From UBA7672 sp044224605 (GTDB lineage Bacteria; Pseudomonadota; Alphaproteobacteria; Caulobacterales; Hyphomonadaceae): a stretch of DNA of 64,000 nucleotides. The notes beneath the pieces were generated by a model. That model did not search any database. It saw only the letters and a list, made by a program, of their open reading frames with translations, and was not told the DNA's origin. How positions within the stretch are numbered: position 1 is the stretch's first letter; every line of letters begins with the position of its first letter. Shown in pieces: positions 1-8,226 of this stretch. The stretch lies in contig JBGAKC010000006.1 in NCBI GenBank assembly GCA_044224605.1, positions 1 through 64,000 of the forward strand, read 5' to 3'. The position numbers and the translations under genes are program-made.

Positions 1-1022
1 CCGGGGATCAGGTAACGCCCGAGACCATGATCTACATGAACTCGCTGGGCGGCGACCTCGCCTCCGGCATGGAAGTCGGAAAGATGATCCGGCAGGCCAA
101 ACTGAACACGGCCGTAGCCAAAAACACGCGCAACGCCGATGAAGCGAACACGATCGATCTCGATGCGTTCAGCCGGGTCTATCCGGGCTATTGCGTGTCG
201 GCCTGCTCCCTCGCCTTCCTGGGCGGGGTGAAGCGCGAGGTGCGGCCTGGGTCGATCTTCGCAGTTCACCAGGTGAGTATGAACTGCGTCGACAAGCGCA
301 AGGCGCTGCAGCAATTCCCGTGGGTGGCAATGCCGAACGTCACCTATTGCCCGGAGCTTGATGAAGCGCTGACGATGGTGCAGATCGCGAACGGCGCGGT
401 GGTGGAATATGTCCGCTCTATGGGCGTGGATCCGATCTTTCTCACCGAGATGTCGCGCGCTGGCCCAGAGGCCGTGAACGCGCTCTCCGAGGACAAGCTC
501 AAGGAATACAAGATCGTCTATGAGTACAAGACAGAGTCCTGGGAGTTCCAGACAGACGCGCAAGGCCAGTTCTTCCTCCGTTACAGGCAGGGCAACCAGT
601 GGAAGGAAGACAAGGCCGAGATCTACTGCAACCGCACCGCGGCGCCGAAGCTCTATCTCTGGATCGTGCATGACTCACGGCGGAGCACGGGGCCGATCGA
701 CGCACCGCGCGTGGTCGAGCTTGCCGGTAAGGGACTGACAGCCATCTGGCAAATGGACTCGCAACGACCGGACGGCTTTGCCGACATCCGCAGCGTGCAG
801 CTGCAGCCCTACGAGATCATCGATCCGCCGAAGATGACCGAGCACGGCAACATCCAGCTCACGATCGATCTGTCACCGCGCTTCCTTGACGTCGTCACAG
901 GAGCAACCAAGTTCCAGGTCGCAACAACCGAGGCGGACACCAACGGCGTTACCGGCTTCGTGCTGATCTCGATGAATCTGGATCGCGACAAGCTTTCCGG
1001 TATTGTACGATCCTGCCGCTAA
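1..1022 (+). CDS. ClpP-like exported serine protease fold protein (5' partial)
   Basis: The frame is open from base 3, and the first visible ATG (base 27) lies inside the conserved fold, so the true start is left of the window. The visible part resembles the COG3904 group of exported ClpP/crotonase-fold proteins. It has a MNSLGGDL glycine-rich strand right at the edge, a C-V-S-A-C segment about 50 residues later that would carry the nucleophile, and a His in IFAVHQ about 25 residues after that. The last 150 residues are beta-rich and match no family I know. Any signal peptide is missing with the N-terminus. Substrate unknown. The downstream GFA gene starts 26 bases after the stop. Confidence 0.7.
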   Translation, partial: GDQVTPETMIYMNSLGGDLASGMEVGKMIRQAKLNTAVAKNTRNADEANTIDLDAFSRVYPGYCVSACSLAFLGGVKREVRPGSIFAVHQVSMNCVDKRKALQQFPWVAMPNVTYCPELDEALTMVQIANGAVVEYVRSMGVDPIFLTEMSRAGPEAVNALSEDKLKEYKIVYEYKTESWEFQTDAQGQFFLRYRQGNQWKEDKAEIYCNRTAAPKLYLWIVHDSRRSTGPIDAPRVVELAGKGLTAIWQMDSQRPDGFADIRSVQLQPYEIIDPPKMTEHGNIQLTIDLSPRFLDVVTGATKFQVATTEADTNGVTGFVLISMNLDRDKLSGIVRSCR

Positions 1023-1047
1023 AGCGGAAGGACGGAAGCGCTATCCC

Positions 1048-1452
1048 ATGACCGAGGAGCTGACCTGGCGGGCGGGCGGATGCCATTGCGGTGGCGTACG
1101 CTTCGAGGTGAAGACGCCTGATGTCATCGAGGTGGAGGATTGCAACTGCTCGATGTGCGCGCGGACGGGGTTCCTGCACCTGATCGTGCCGTCGTCGCGC
1201 TTCCGGCTGCTCAAGGGCATGGAGCATATCGCGACTTACACTTTCAACACGGGCACGGCGAAACACCTGTTCTGCGCGGTGTGCGGAGTAAAATCATTCT
1301 ACGTGCCGCGTTCGAACCCAGACGGGTTCAGCGTAAACCTGCGATGCCTCGACGACCCCAAAGGGTTCCGGGCAGTGCGGATCGTGAACTTCGATGGCCG
1401 CAACGACTGGGAAGCACAGGCACAGGGCCTCGCCGACAAGTCTAAAGCCTAG
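1048..1452 (+). CDS. GFA-family (CENP-V/GFA domain) zinc-binding protein
   Basis: A 134-residue protein with the cysteine layout of the glutathione-dependent formaldehyde-activating (GFA) family: GGCHCGG near the N-terminus, then CNCSMC about 20 residues on, then FCAVCG near residue 75. In family structures these clusters bind zinc. Most GFA members have no proven activity, so the enzyme name should not be taken literally. I chose ATG 1048, which leaves an AGGACGGAAG ribosome site just upstream; an earlier in-frame start at 1003 would overlap the preceding gene. Its stop overlaps the convergent gene's stop at 1449-1452. Confidence 0.8.
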   Translation: MTEELTWRAGGCHCGGVRFEVKTPDVIEVEDCNCSMCARTGFLHLIVPSSRFRLLKGMEHIATYTFNTGTAKHLFCAVCGVKSFYVPRSNPDGFSVNLRCLDDPKGFRAVRIVNFDGRNDWEAQAQGLADKSKA

Positions 1453-2258
1453 GCGCCGTTGCTTTCCGGCTCGCGCTCAAGTCCCGAGGCGGCGTCCTGC
1501 AATAGCTGCTTCGCCTGCGGCACCCAGCGCTCGCGCTCGATGCGGCCACGGAAGGATATCGCTGCGTTGACCCAGTCTATGTTGGACTGAGACCAGGATG
1601 CGATCTGGTCATAGTGCCAGATGCCGATGCTGTTGAGCTTCTGCTCCAGCTTCGGGCCGATTCCGGAGATCAGCTTGAGATCGTCAGCGGCGCCGTCACG
1701 GGCTTCGTCGACCAACTCGGGTTTCTCGCCTTCAGGCCCTTTGGGACGAGCGACAGCCTCGGACTGAGCGGCGGCGAGCGGAGCAACGCGGGCGAGCGTG
1801 AGACCGCCGGTGCGGACGAGTTCTTCCTCGAGGTACTTCACGCGGCCTTCGAGATAGCGGTTACGCCAGCGCAGGCGCGTGGCTTCGTCATTCTGGTCAT
1901 CGGACGGACGCACAGCAGCGCCATCGATCTCGGCATCGGCCAGCTTGCCTTCAAGGAAACGCACGCGTGATTCGAGATGGCGGTTGCGCCAGGCCAGCGA
2001 GCCCTCGACGATCGGCTCACGCTCGCGCCCGGGCGCAGGGATGCCGGACTTGAGGCGGAGGTCATCGATCTCGGCGCGCGCCTTTGCGAGATCGGCTTCC
2101 AGGCCGGCCGCACGAGCGGAGGCGTCGGGCAACGTCGCAGGATCAATCGGCTGCGGCTTCGCGGCGTCTGCCTTGCGCTGCAGATACAGCATGTGGAGGG
2201 ACCAGCCGATGGCCCCGCCGAAGGCGGCTCCGATCAGTGCCCACACCAGCATGTCCAT
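1449..2258 (-). CDS. Membrane-anchored coiled-coil protein with C-terminal helix-hairpin-helix domain
   Basis: 269 residues. Residues 3-26 form one transmembrane helix at the extreme N-terminus, followed by a charged coiled-coil rich in Arg/Glu (roughly 45-170). Two copies of a WRNRHLESRV / WRNRYLEGRV segment lie near residues 90 and 130. The C-terminal 70 residues (DDLKLISGIGPKLEQKLN..., then WV.AAISFRGRIERERW) form a helix-hairpin-helix domain that alphaproteobacteria also carry on the tail of NuoE and on other hypothetical proteins. Function unknown. The fold suggests a nucleic-acid or protein-contact module facing the cytoplasm. It converges on the GFA gene with overlapping stops. Confidence 0.75.
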   Translation of the reverse strand: MDMLVWALIGAAFGGAIGWSLHMLYLQRKADAAKPQPIDPATLPDASARAAGLEADLAKARAEIDDLRLKSGIPAPGREREPIVEGSLAWRNRHLESRVRFLEGKLADAEIDGAAVRPSDDQNDEATRLRWRNRYLEGRVKYLEEELVRTGGLTLARVAPLAAAQSEAVARPKGPEGEKPELVDEARDGAADDLKLISGIGPKLEQKLNSIGIWHYDQIASWSQSNIDWVNAAISFRGRIERERWVPQAKQLLQDAASGLEREPESNGA

Positions 2259-2624
2259 CTACGCTTACTCCCCCGGAAACCCGGAACTCGACACAGCCGT
2301 TCAGACAGAGCCTACAGCAGTCTGTGCCTGCCGGGACAGACCCTACGCAAAGAGAACTTGCCTGATGTCGATGGATCGCTTCCGTGACAGGCGAATGTCG
2401 TGGAGATGGCTCCCGTCTGTGTCAATCTGACCCCAATTTCGATATCCCTGACGCCGTCATCTGGAATGCCGCCGGGGGATTCGGCGCAACGATCAGGCAA
2501 ACGACGCGGCAGGTCGCAGGGTTAATCCGGCCGTGACGCCTTTCCTCGCGCGGCCAACCTCCCTAGAGGTACCACGAATTGTTTCCCGGGCGAGACGGCC
2601 CGGCCAAGGTTCCCAGTACTGCTC
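2259..2624. other. Intergenic region between divergent genes, no gene seen
   Basis: This 366-base gap lies between the divergent starts of the helix-hairpin-helix protein and the TrmH-like methyltransferase, so it should hold both promoters. A short hairpin (CCGGGC / GCCCGG near 2586-2603) lies in the likely leader of the methyltransferase. I see no convincing short coding frame, RNA gene or repeat. Confidence 0.5.
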
Positions 2625-3473
2625 ATGAACTCAGATACCCAATCTGCCCGGCCCGGCGCGTACGAGCACATCTCATCGACCGCGAACGACACGGTGAAAC
2701 TGCTGAAGTCGCTCGACCGAAAAAAGGTGCGCGTCGAGACGGGGTTGTTCCTAGCCGAGGGTGCGCGCCTCGCCGAGGAAGCGCTGAACAATGGCTGGCA
2801 ACCGGCCTATGCGTTTGCCGGGGCGCATGCGCTGGAGCGACAACAAACGGCGGACCTCCTGGCGCGAATGAAGAAGGCAGGCGCGCGCGTTCTTACGGCA
2901 AGCGAAAAGGTGCTGGCGACAGTCTCGCGGAAGGACAATCCGCAGACAGTGATCGCAGCGTTCCGGCAACGTCTTACGAAGCTCGAAGATCTTCCTGCCG
3001 ATGGAGCGAAACGCTGGGTGGCGCTCTATGAAGTGCGTGATCCGGGCAATCTCGGAACCGTGGTGCGGACGTCGGACGCAGCCGGTGTCGATGGTGTCAT
3101 CCTGATTGGCCAGACGTGCGATCCGTTTTCGGTGGAGGCCGTGCGCGCCACGATGGGATCGCTGTTCGCCATGCCGATCGCTTCGGCCTCGTTCGATGAA
3201 TTCAACACATGGCGAAAGGCGGCCGGAGCGCGGATGATCGCAGCGTCCATGCGTGGAGCGCACGCGCATGACAAGGCGGACTATGGCCAACGTAGCGTCG
3301 TGCTGATGGGCAATGAGCAATCCGGCCTGCCCATCGATGTCGAGGCGCAGTGCGACGAACTCGTGCTGATCCCGATGATGGGCAAGGCTGACAGCCTGAA
3401 CATGGCGTCGGCGGCGAGCGTGATGATCTACGAGGCATGGCGCGCAAAGGGTTTTGCAGGAGCGCGGAAATGA
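2625..3473 (+). CDS. TrmH/SpoU-family RNA 2'-O-methyltransferase
   Basis: 282 residues. The N-terminal part (20-110) matches the substrate-binding domain of TrmH-family enzymes (KSLDRKKVR, FLAEGARLAEEAL), and the C-terminal part is the SPOUT methyltransferase domain. Its three signature stretches are visible: RDPGNLGTVVRT (near 140), VLMGNEQSGLP (near 225) and IPMMGKADSLNMASAA (near 245). The trefoil knot binds S-adenosylmethionine and transfers a methyl to a ribose 2'-OH of rRNA or tRNA; the target base cannot be read from sequence. The stop overlaps the next gene's ATG (ATGA), so the two are probably translationally coupled. Confidence 0.9.
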   Translation: MNSDTQSARPGAYEHISSTANDTVKLLKSLDRKKVRVETGLFLAEGARLAEEALNNGWQPAYAFAGAHALERQQTADLLARMKKAGARVLTASEKVLATVSRKDNPQTVIAAFRQRLTKLEDLPADGAKRWVALYEVRDPGNLGTVVRTSDAAGVDGVILIGQTCDPFSVEAVRATMGSLFAMPIASASFDEFNTWRKAAGARMIAASMRGAHAHDKADYGQRSVVLMGNEQSGLPIDVEAQCDELVLIPMMGKADSLNMASAASVMIYEAWRAKGFAGARK

Positions 3474-4357
3474 GCGCCGGGGACTTCCAGCTTCTGGTCA
3501 GCGATGACTGGGGCGACTACCAGCTGCTCGACAGCGGCGACATGCGAAAGCTGGAGCGCTTCGGCAAGGTGCGCGTGAACCGCCCGGATCCGCAAGCGCT
3601 GTGGAAACCCAAGACGCCGGTGTCGACCTGGAAGGCGGATGCCACCTTCGCCTCGACCAAGGACGACGAGGATGAACGCGGGGCCTGGAGCTTCGCAGGC
3701 AAGCCGCCGACGGATGAGTGGCCTATCGGCTGGAACGGGCTGAAGCTGAATGCCCGGCTGGCGGCCTTCCGGCACATGGGCGTGTTCCCGGAACACTCGG
3801 TGCACTGGCGCTGGGCGATGGATCAGGTGAAGACGGCGAAGCGCCCAGTAAAGGCGCTGAACCTGTTCGGCTATACCGGCATGATGTCATTGGCGCTGGC
3901 CAAGGCTGGCGCGGAGGTCGTGCATCTTGATGCGTCGCCCAAGTCGATCGCGCAGGGGCGCGAAAACGCGACGATGTCCGGCCTCGAAGGCGCGCCGATC
4001 CGCTGGATCTGCGACGATGCGATGAAGTTTGTCGAGCGCGAGCTGCGCCGCGGATCGAAGTACGAGGCCATCGTGCTGGACCCACCGAAGTTCGGGCGCG
4101 GGCCGAAGAACGAAACGTGGCGGTTCGAGACTGACTTCCCGAAACTGCTGGAGCATGTCCGCGCGCTGATGAGCGACAGACCGCTGTTCGTGATCGCGAC
4201 GGTTTATGCGGTGCGCCTGTCCTATGCGGCGGTTGGACAATCGCTCGCTGGCGCTATGGGCGGCGGCAAGGTCACGTGCGGGGAAATGGCGATCCGGGAA
4301 AGCTCCGGCCGCGATCTTGTCCTGCCAACAGGCCTGTTTGCCAGGTGGACACCTTAA
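3470..4357 (+). CDS. Class I SAM-dependent methyltransferase, RlmI/RlmK-like
   Basis: 295 residues from an ATG that overlaps the previous stop by four bases. The Rossmann fold shows motif I as LNLFGYTGMMSLALA, then an acidic strand end VVHLDAS, and motif IV as VLDPPKFGRG. The DPPKF signature is typical of base methyltransferases of the RlmI/RlmK (m5C/m7G 23S rRNA) group. Coupling with the TrmH-like gene suggests both modify RNA. It could also act on another RNA or on a protein; the substrate is not certain. The gene ends just before a long inverted repeat. Confidence 0.85.
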   Translation: MSAGDFQLLVSDDWGDYQLLDSGDMRKLERFGKVRVNRPDPQALWKPKTPVSTWKADATFASTKDDEDERGAWSFAGKPPTDEWPIGWNGLKLNARLAAFRHMGVFPEHSVHWRWAMDQVKTAKRPVKALNLFGYTGMMSLALAKAGAEVVHLDASPKSIAQGRENATMSGLEGAPIRWICDDAMKFVERELRRGSKYEAIVLDPPKFGRGPKNETWRFETDFPKLLEHVRALMSDRPLFVIATVYAVRLSYAAVGQSLAGAMGGGKVTCGEMAIRESSGRDLVLPTGLFARWTP

Positions 4358-4368
4358 GGGCCGATGCA

Positions 4369-4458
4369 CCGCCGGGCTCCTGCCTGGCAGCGCGACGCGT
4401 CAGCGGCGCGTTCCATCACTCGCTGCGTCGCGGCGACTGCCAGGCAGGAGCCCGGCGG
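4369..4458. repeat. Long inverted repeat between convergent genes
   Basis: A perfect 21-base inverted repeat (4369-4389 and 4438-4458, arms starting CCGCCGGGCTCC) encloses a 48-base loop. The loop holds a second 8-base pair (CGCGACGC 4391-4398 with GCGTCGCG 4425-4432), so transcripts from either strand fold into one extended hairpin. It sits between two convergent stop codons. No U-run follows, so it is either a factor-dependent or bidirectional transcript end, or a REP-like repetitive element. Confidence 0.75.
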
Positions 4459-4465
4459 TCCGAGC

Positions 4466-4894
4466 CTAAGGCCGTTTGCTAATCCGCGTGATCACCGATG
4501 TGAAACTGAGCGCCGGCTTTCCGTTGGCCGTGATGAGGCCGCGGACATAGATCAGGCGGCCGCCGGCGCGGGTGACCTCGCCCGTGGCTTCCATCAGGTC
4601 TCCCGGCTTGGCCGCAGACAGGAAATCACCGGACAAGTTCACGGTGACGCTCGGGCCCTGCGTGTGGTCCTCCGCTATGGCGAAGCAGGCGAAATCCGCG
4701 AAGGTCAGGAAGCAGCCGCCGTGCATGAAGCCGCCGCCGTTCATATGGCGCGGCTCGGCGTAAAAGCGGCAGATGACCCGGCCGTTCTCGTCTTTCTTCA
4801 TGTAGAACGGACCGGTTCCGCTCTCGAACGTGTCCTGTTTCCAGGTTTTCCAGCCCGCCCAGGGGCCGGAGTCGATAACGGTGGCGGTGCTCAT
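4466..4894 (-). CDS. PaaI-type hotdog-fold thioesterase
   Basis: 142 residues with the single-hotdog layout of the PaaI/acyl-CoA thioesterase family. The central helix motif reads HMNGGGFMHGGCFLTFAD (near residues 50-67), where the HGG turn marks the family, followed by TVNLSGDFLSAAKPGD on the next strands. Such enzymes hydrolyse acyl-CoA or aryl-CoA thioesters in the cytoplasm; the chain specificity is not visible. It is transcribed towards the inverted repeat at 4369-4458. The ATG at 4892-4894 gives the standard length for the family. Confidence 0.85.
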   Translation of the reverse strand: MSTATVIDSGPWAGWKTWKQDTFESGTGPFYMKKDENGRVICRFYAEPRHMNGGGFMHGGCFLTFADFACFAIAEDHTQGPSVTVNLSGDFLSAAKPGDLMEATGEVTRAGGRLIYVRGLITANGKPALSFTSVITRISKRP

Positions 4895-5006
4895 TAACGC
4901 GTCCCGGGATGGTGATTTGCCCTGTCCCTAGCGGGCCAAAGCGGGGTTGTCATGCCCCGCCTTGAACTCGCCGCACGGATCGCGTATTGCCCTCGACCTC
5001 GACTAC

Positions 5007-5082
5007 AGGGGTGTAGCTCAGTTGGTAGAGTACCGGTCTCCAAAACCGGGTGTCGTGGGTTCGAGTCCCTCCGCCCCTGCCA
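5007..5082 (+). tRNA. tRNA-Trp (anticodon CCA)
   Basis: The 76-base gene folds as a full cloverleaf. The acceptor stem AGGGGTG pairs with CGCCCCT (one G-T pair), the D-loop reads CTCAGTTGGTAGAG, the anticodon stem CCGGT/ACCGG encloses loop CTCCAAA with anticodon CCA, and the T-arm reads GTGGG-TTCGAGT-CCC(T)C. The terminal CCA is encoded. In many alphaproteobacteria tRNA-Trp precedes secE-nusG; here a minus-strand glutathione S-transferase gene follows instead. Confidence 0.97.
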
Positions 5083-5100
5083 GTCGATCCTGACAGAAAA

Positions 5101-5718
5101 TCAGCTAGCCAGACCCGGCCGCGTCAGCATGCGCTCGCGCCAGTCAGCGAGGTTTTTGTGCTCCTCCCACGGGCGGTACTTCATCACCCGACCGAAGCCC
5201 ATGGCAACGTGAAGGGTAATGTCGGCGATGGTGAAGCGGTCGCCGGCCACGTAGGGGGATGCGCCGAGGCGCTGGTCGAAGAAAGCGATGGCTTTCGCGG
5301 CGCGGCCACGGCTGATCTCGGACCATTCGGCGCTTTGCGGCTTCTCGAGCTCGGCCATGGCGGGATGCCCGTTGCGAAACCAGCCGGCGATCGGAAACAT
5401 GTAGGTCAGCTCGACACGGCGATCCCACATCTCGATGATGGCGCGCTCCTTCGCGTCGACACCCATCAGGTTGGGCTCCGGATAAAGCCCCTCCAAATAT
5501 GTGCATATGGCGCGGCTCTCCGTGAGGCCCGTGCCGTCGTCCAGCTCAAGCAATGGGACGTGGCCGAGCGGGCTGAGCGCCAGGTATTCCGGGCGACGAT
5601 GCTCCTGTTTGATGATGTTCAACTCGACCTTGCACGTTTCGTCCCAGACTCCCTTCTCCTTCAGAAAGAAGCGTACGCGGTCCGGGTTCGGTGCGAGCAT
5701 GGCGTAGTGAAGTTTCAT
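5101..5718 (-). CDS. Glutathione S-transferase family protein
   Basis: 205 residues. The N-terminal thioredoxin-like domain (1-80) carries the cis-Pro glutathione site (LGHVPLLEL) and the acidic GLTESRAICTYLE stretch that holds the gamma-glutamyl moiety. The C-terminal helical domain has the DRFTIADITLHVAM capping motif near residue 165. Cytosolic; conjugation or reduction substrates cannot be deduced. It stands alone just downstream of, and convergent with, tRNA-Trp. A second unrelated GST lies at 32102-32728. Confidence 0.9.
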   Translation of the reverse strand: MKLHYAMLAPNPDRVRFFLKEKGVWDETCKVELNIIKQEHRRPEYLALSPLGHVPLLELDDGTGLTESRAICTYLEGLYPEPNLMGVDAKERAIIEMWDRRVELTYMFPIAGWFRNGHPAMAELEKPQSAEWSEISRGRAAKAIAFFDQRLGASPYVAGDRFTIADITLHVAMGFGRVMKYRPWEEHKNLADWRERMLTRPGLAS

Positions 5719-5741
5719 GGCGGCCTCCGTCTTGGCGAAGA

Positions 5742-6743
5742 CTAGCGCGGACCACGCGGACCGCGAGGGCCTTTTTCGGAGACAGGCTTACCAGTGTGAC
5801 GTTTGCCACTATGGGGCTTACGACCCGGCGGCGGCTTGCGTTCGTCGCGGCGACCATCGACGAAGCTGTCGAGGCCCTTGCGGCGCCCGCCATCAGCCTT
5901 CGGCCCGCCGTGCGGCTTATGCTGCTTCGGATGCTGGGGCTTGCCTCGCTGGACCTGCCGGAGAGCAAACGGCTTGGGGCGGCGCTTCTCGGAGATGAAC
6001 TGACCGACTTCGGCGAGCAGGTCAGCGGGATCCACCTCCTCCAGCGCGCCGGGACCGAGATCATCAAGCTGGAATGGGCCGTAGGACACGCGGATCAGGC
6101 GGTTCACCTTGAGGCCAAGACTTTCGAGGGCGCGGCGCACCTCCCGGTTCTTGCCCTCGGCCAGCGAGACGTCGATCCAGCAATTCGAGCCGGTGACGCG
6201 ATCGAGCCTGGCGATGATGGAGCGGTATTCGACGCCTTCATGCACGATGCCGTCGCGCAGTTTGTCGAGCTCGCGCTGCTCGATGCGGCCATAGGCGCGC
6301 GCGCGGTATTTCCTTTGGAGACCGGTGGCCGGAAGTTCGAGGCCGCGAGCAAGTTCGCCGTCATTGGTGAGCAGCAGCAGGCCTTCGGTGTTTAGATCGA
6401 GGCGGCCGACTGTGACGACGCGCGGCAAGTCTTTCGGCAGGCTGTCGAAGATCGTCGAACGGCCTTCGGGGTCCTTGTTGGTGGTGACGAGGCCGGTGGG
6501 CTTGTGAAAGCGCCACAGACGGGTGACGTCCGGCCGGGCCACCGGATGACCATCCACGAGGATTTTCTCCCTGCCCGTCACCTTGAAGGCTGGCGTATCG
6601 AGCTTGCGGCCGTCGACCGTGACGCGACCTTCGGCAATCAGCTTCTCGACGTCACGACGGGAGGCGACCCCGGCGCTGGCCAGGTATTTCGCTATGCGTT
6701 CGCCTTCTGCGAACGAGCGGTCCGTCTCACGACGCTCCGTCAT
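5742..6743 (-). CDS. RsuA/RluB-family pseudouridine synthase
   Basis: 333 residues from the ATG at 6743, which overlaps the stop of the PepSY gene upstream (ATGA). An S4 RNA-binding domain (about 13-60, ERIAKYLASAGVASRR) precedes the catalytic domain. The catalytic Asp lies in the RLDLNTEGLLLLTND motif near 115. A basic Lys/His/Pro/Gly-rich tail of about 80 residues follows the catalytic domain, which is common in RluB-type enzymes. It isomerises uridine in rRNA; RsuA (16S U516) and RluB (23S U2605) types cannot be separated by eye, though the tail favours RluB. Confidence 0.88.
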   Translation of the reverse strand: MTERRETDRSFAEGERIAKYLASAGVASRRDVEKLIAEGRVTVDGRKLDTPAFKVTGREKILVDGHPVARPDVTRLWRFHKPTGLVTTNKDPEGRSTIFDSLPKDLPRVVTVGRLDLNTEGLLLLTNDGELARGLELPATGLQRKYRARAYGRIEQRELDKLRDGIVHEGVEYRSIIARLDRVTGSNCWIDVSLAEGKNREVRRALESLGLKVNRLIRVSYGPFQLDDLGPGALEEVDPADLLAEVGQFISEKRRPKPFALRQVQRGKPQHPKQHKPHGGPKADGGRRKGLDSFVDGRRDERKPPPGRKPHSGKRHTGKPVSEKGPRGPRGPR

Positions 6744-7459
6744 TGGGGTTTGTCCTTGATGAAGCCGCGGGTGAAGCGGTGAAGGAGGAGGGCGATGCCG
6801 AACAGAACCGTAGACAGCGCGAGGATGGCGGCGGCGAGCATCCACGGTGTGTTGAAGTTCTCGTGCTCGCTGTAGTCCATCAGGTGGAGCCCGTATAGAA
6901 AATCGTAGGTGCGCCAGAGATCAGTGCGCGGGTTGCTGGTCTTGCCGGTGACCGCGGAGATATAGAGCGTCGGATCGCCCTCGCCTTCGAAATGCGCGGC
7001 CCAGACCCCTCCGCTAACGGTGGATTCGCGCGGCGCCTTTTCGAGGTCCTGCATGGCGCGGATCGGCGTGGGATCGACCCAGGCTGCGGCGGCGATCTTC
7101 CGGGCCATGGCTTCGTCGACGATCAGGCGCTCGCCTGTCTCGGCCGAGACCAGGAACGTTCCGATCTCGGCGTTGACCTCATAGACGGGCGCGCCGGCTA
7201 GCGTCTTCAGCGTAACGGTGTAGGGCTGGTCCTCGGCGACCGCGTTCAGCGCATCGGCCGACGTGATCTTCACGCGGCGCATGTCGACGGGCGTGGCATG
7301 GCCGGGCGGATGGATGAGGTAGTCGGCGCGCACGTCGCTCAGGTGTACGGCCACGAAGAACAGGCCCGTGCCCGTCCACACCACCAGCTGGGCGAAAACC
7401 ATGAGGCCCAGCCATTTGTGAACCTGGGCAATGCGGCGGGCGAGACGCGGGGGGATCAT
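6740..7459 (-). CDS. PepSY-domain membrane protein
   Basis: 239 residues with one transmembrane helix near the N-terminus (residues 15-40, LMVFAQLVVWTGTGLFF) and another near the C-terminus (205-230). Between them lies a periplasmic region with PepSY-like features (ITSADALNAVA..., EVNAEIGTFLVSAETGE). The arrangement resembles PepSY-associated TM proteins, which often accompany siderophore reductases or TonB-dependent uptake, though no such gene is adjacent. Translationally coupled to the pseudouridine synthase by a four-base overlap. Function unassigned. Confidence 0.75.
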   Translation of the reverse strand: MIPPRLARRIAQVHKWLGLMVFAQLVVWTGTGLFFVAVHLSDVRADYLIHPPGHATPVDMRRVKITSADALNAVAEDQPYTVTLKTLAGAPVYEVNAEIGTFLVSAETGERLIVDEAMARKIAAAAWVDPTPIRAMQDLEKAPRESTVSGGVWAAHFEGEGDPTLYISAVTGKTSNPRTDLWRTYDFLYGLHLMDYSEHENFNTPWMLAAAILALSTVLFGIALLLHRFTRGFIKDKPQ

Positions 7460-7501
7460 GGCACGCGCTTACGCTGGCCCGGCGCCAGCCGCAAGCCACC
7501 C

Positions 7502-8203
7502 TTAGTTAGCGGCCCCCGATCGCACGCTCATCAAATAGGGAATGTAGATTTCGAGTTCGAGCGGTCCCACTGGCCGGGTCATCGTGCGCTGCTCCATGCC
7601 AGTCAGTGAAACCTGCACAGGCGCGCCGAACGATGCCTGCATCATCTTGACGTCCTCGGAAATCGCCTTGACCAGCGTGTCACGATGCTTCTTCGGCTCC
7701 GCAACGCCCAGGAATTGACTGTCGCCAATGACAGCTTCGACGCGGCCATTGACCGGCGTGTCCTTGACGAACTTCTCGGCGCGGGCGCGCACCTGATCGA
7801 ACGTCTCCTTGTCTTTCACATTGACCTTCAGGACGATGTCGATGCCGGAGCGATCGGCTCCCCGGTTCTGGATCAGCTCCTTGATGGCGGCCGTCTCGAT
7901 AGCGGCTGAGAATCCTGGCGTTCCGACTTCAACGCTCATCCCCTCGGCCTTGGCAGCGCGCTGTGTGACAGAAGCGAAGGTCTTGGCCAGTTCATCTTCC
8001 CGAGCTGCCTGCGAGCGCGTGGCGGTTTCGAACCGGATGCTGAACAGGACGAAATCTGCACGGACAGTGATCGACACCTGCGGGATTGCGGCCTGCTGCG
8101 TGCGGTTCACATAGTTGCTTTGCGCGACGATCTGCTGGGCTTGAGCGACCGGCAGGGCGAACAGCGATATCGCGGCGGCGGCGAGAAGCAATGTCCGTTT
8201 CAT
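7502..8203 (-). CDS. Exported protein, SIMPL-like, paralog of the next gene
   Basis: 233 residues with a clear signal peptide (MKRTLLLAAAAISLFALPVAQAQQ, cleavage after AQA). The mature part has alternating strand/helix character (ISITVRADFVLFSIRFET..., then EPKKHRDTL.KAISED) reminiscent of SIMPL/DUF541 domains, but I cannot confirm the family. It is clearly homologous to the gene immediately upstream: both share EVGTPGFSAAIET / EVGSPGDSAALET, GVAEPKKHR and the C-terminal RPVGPLELEIYIPY / RPSGPLEMEMYIPY. The 23-base gap and same strand suggest a duplicated operon pair. Confidence 0.8.
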   Translation of the reverse strand: MKRTLLLAAAAISLFALPVAQAQQIVAQSNYVNRTQQAAIPQVSITVRADFVLFSIRFETATRSQAAREDELAKTFASVTQRAAKAEGMSVEVGTPGFSAAIETAAIKELIQNRGADRSGIDIVLKVNVKDKETFDQVRARAEKFVKDTPVNGRVEAVIGDSQFLGVAEPKKHRDTLVKAISEDVKMMQASFGAPVQVSLTGMEQRTMTRPVGPLELEIYIPYLMSVRSGAAN

Positions 8204-8226
8204 GATGCAGTCCTCCAGCGAAGCGG

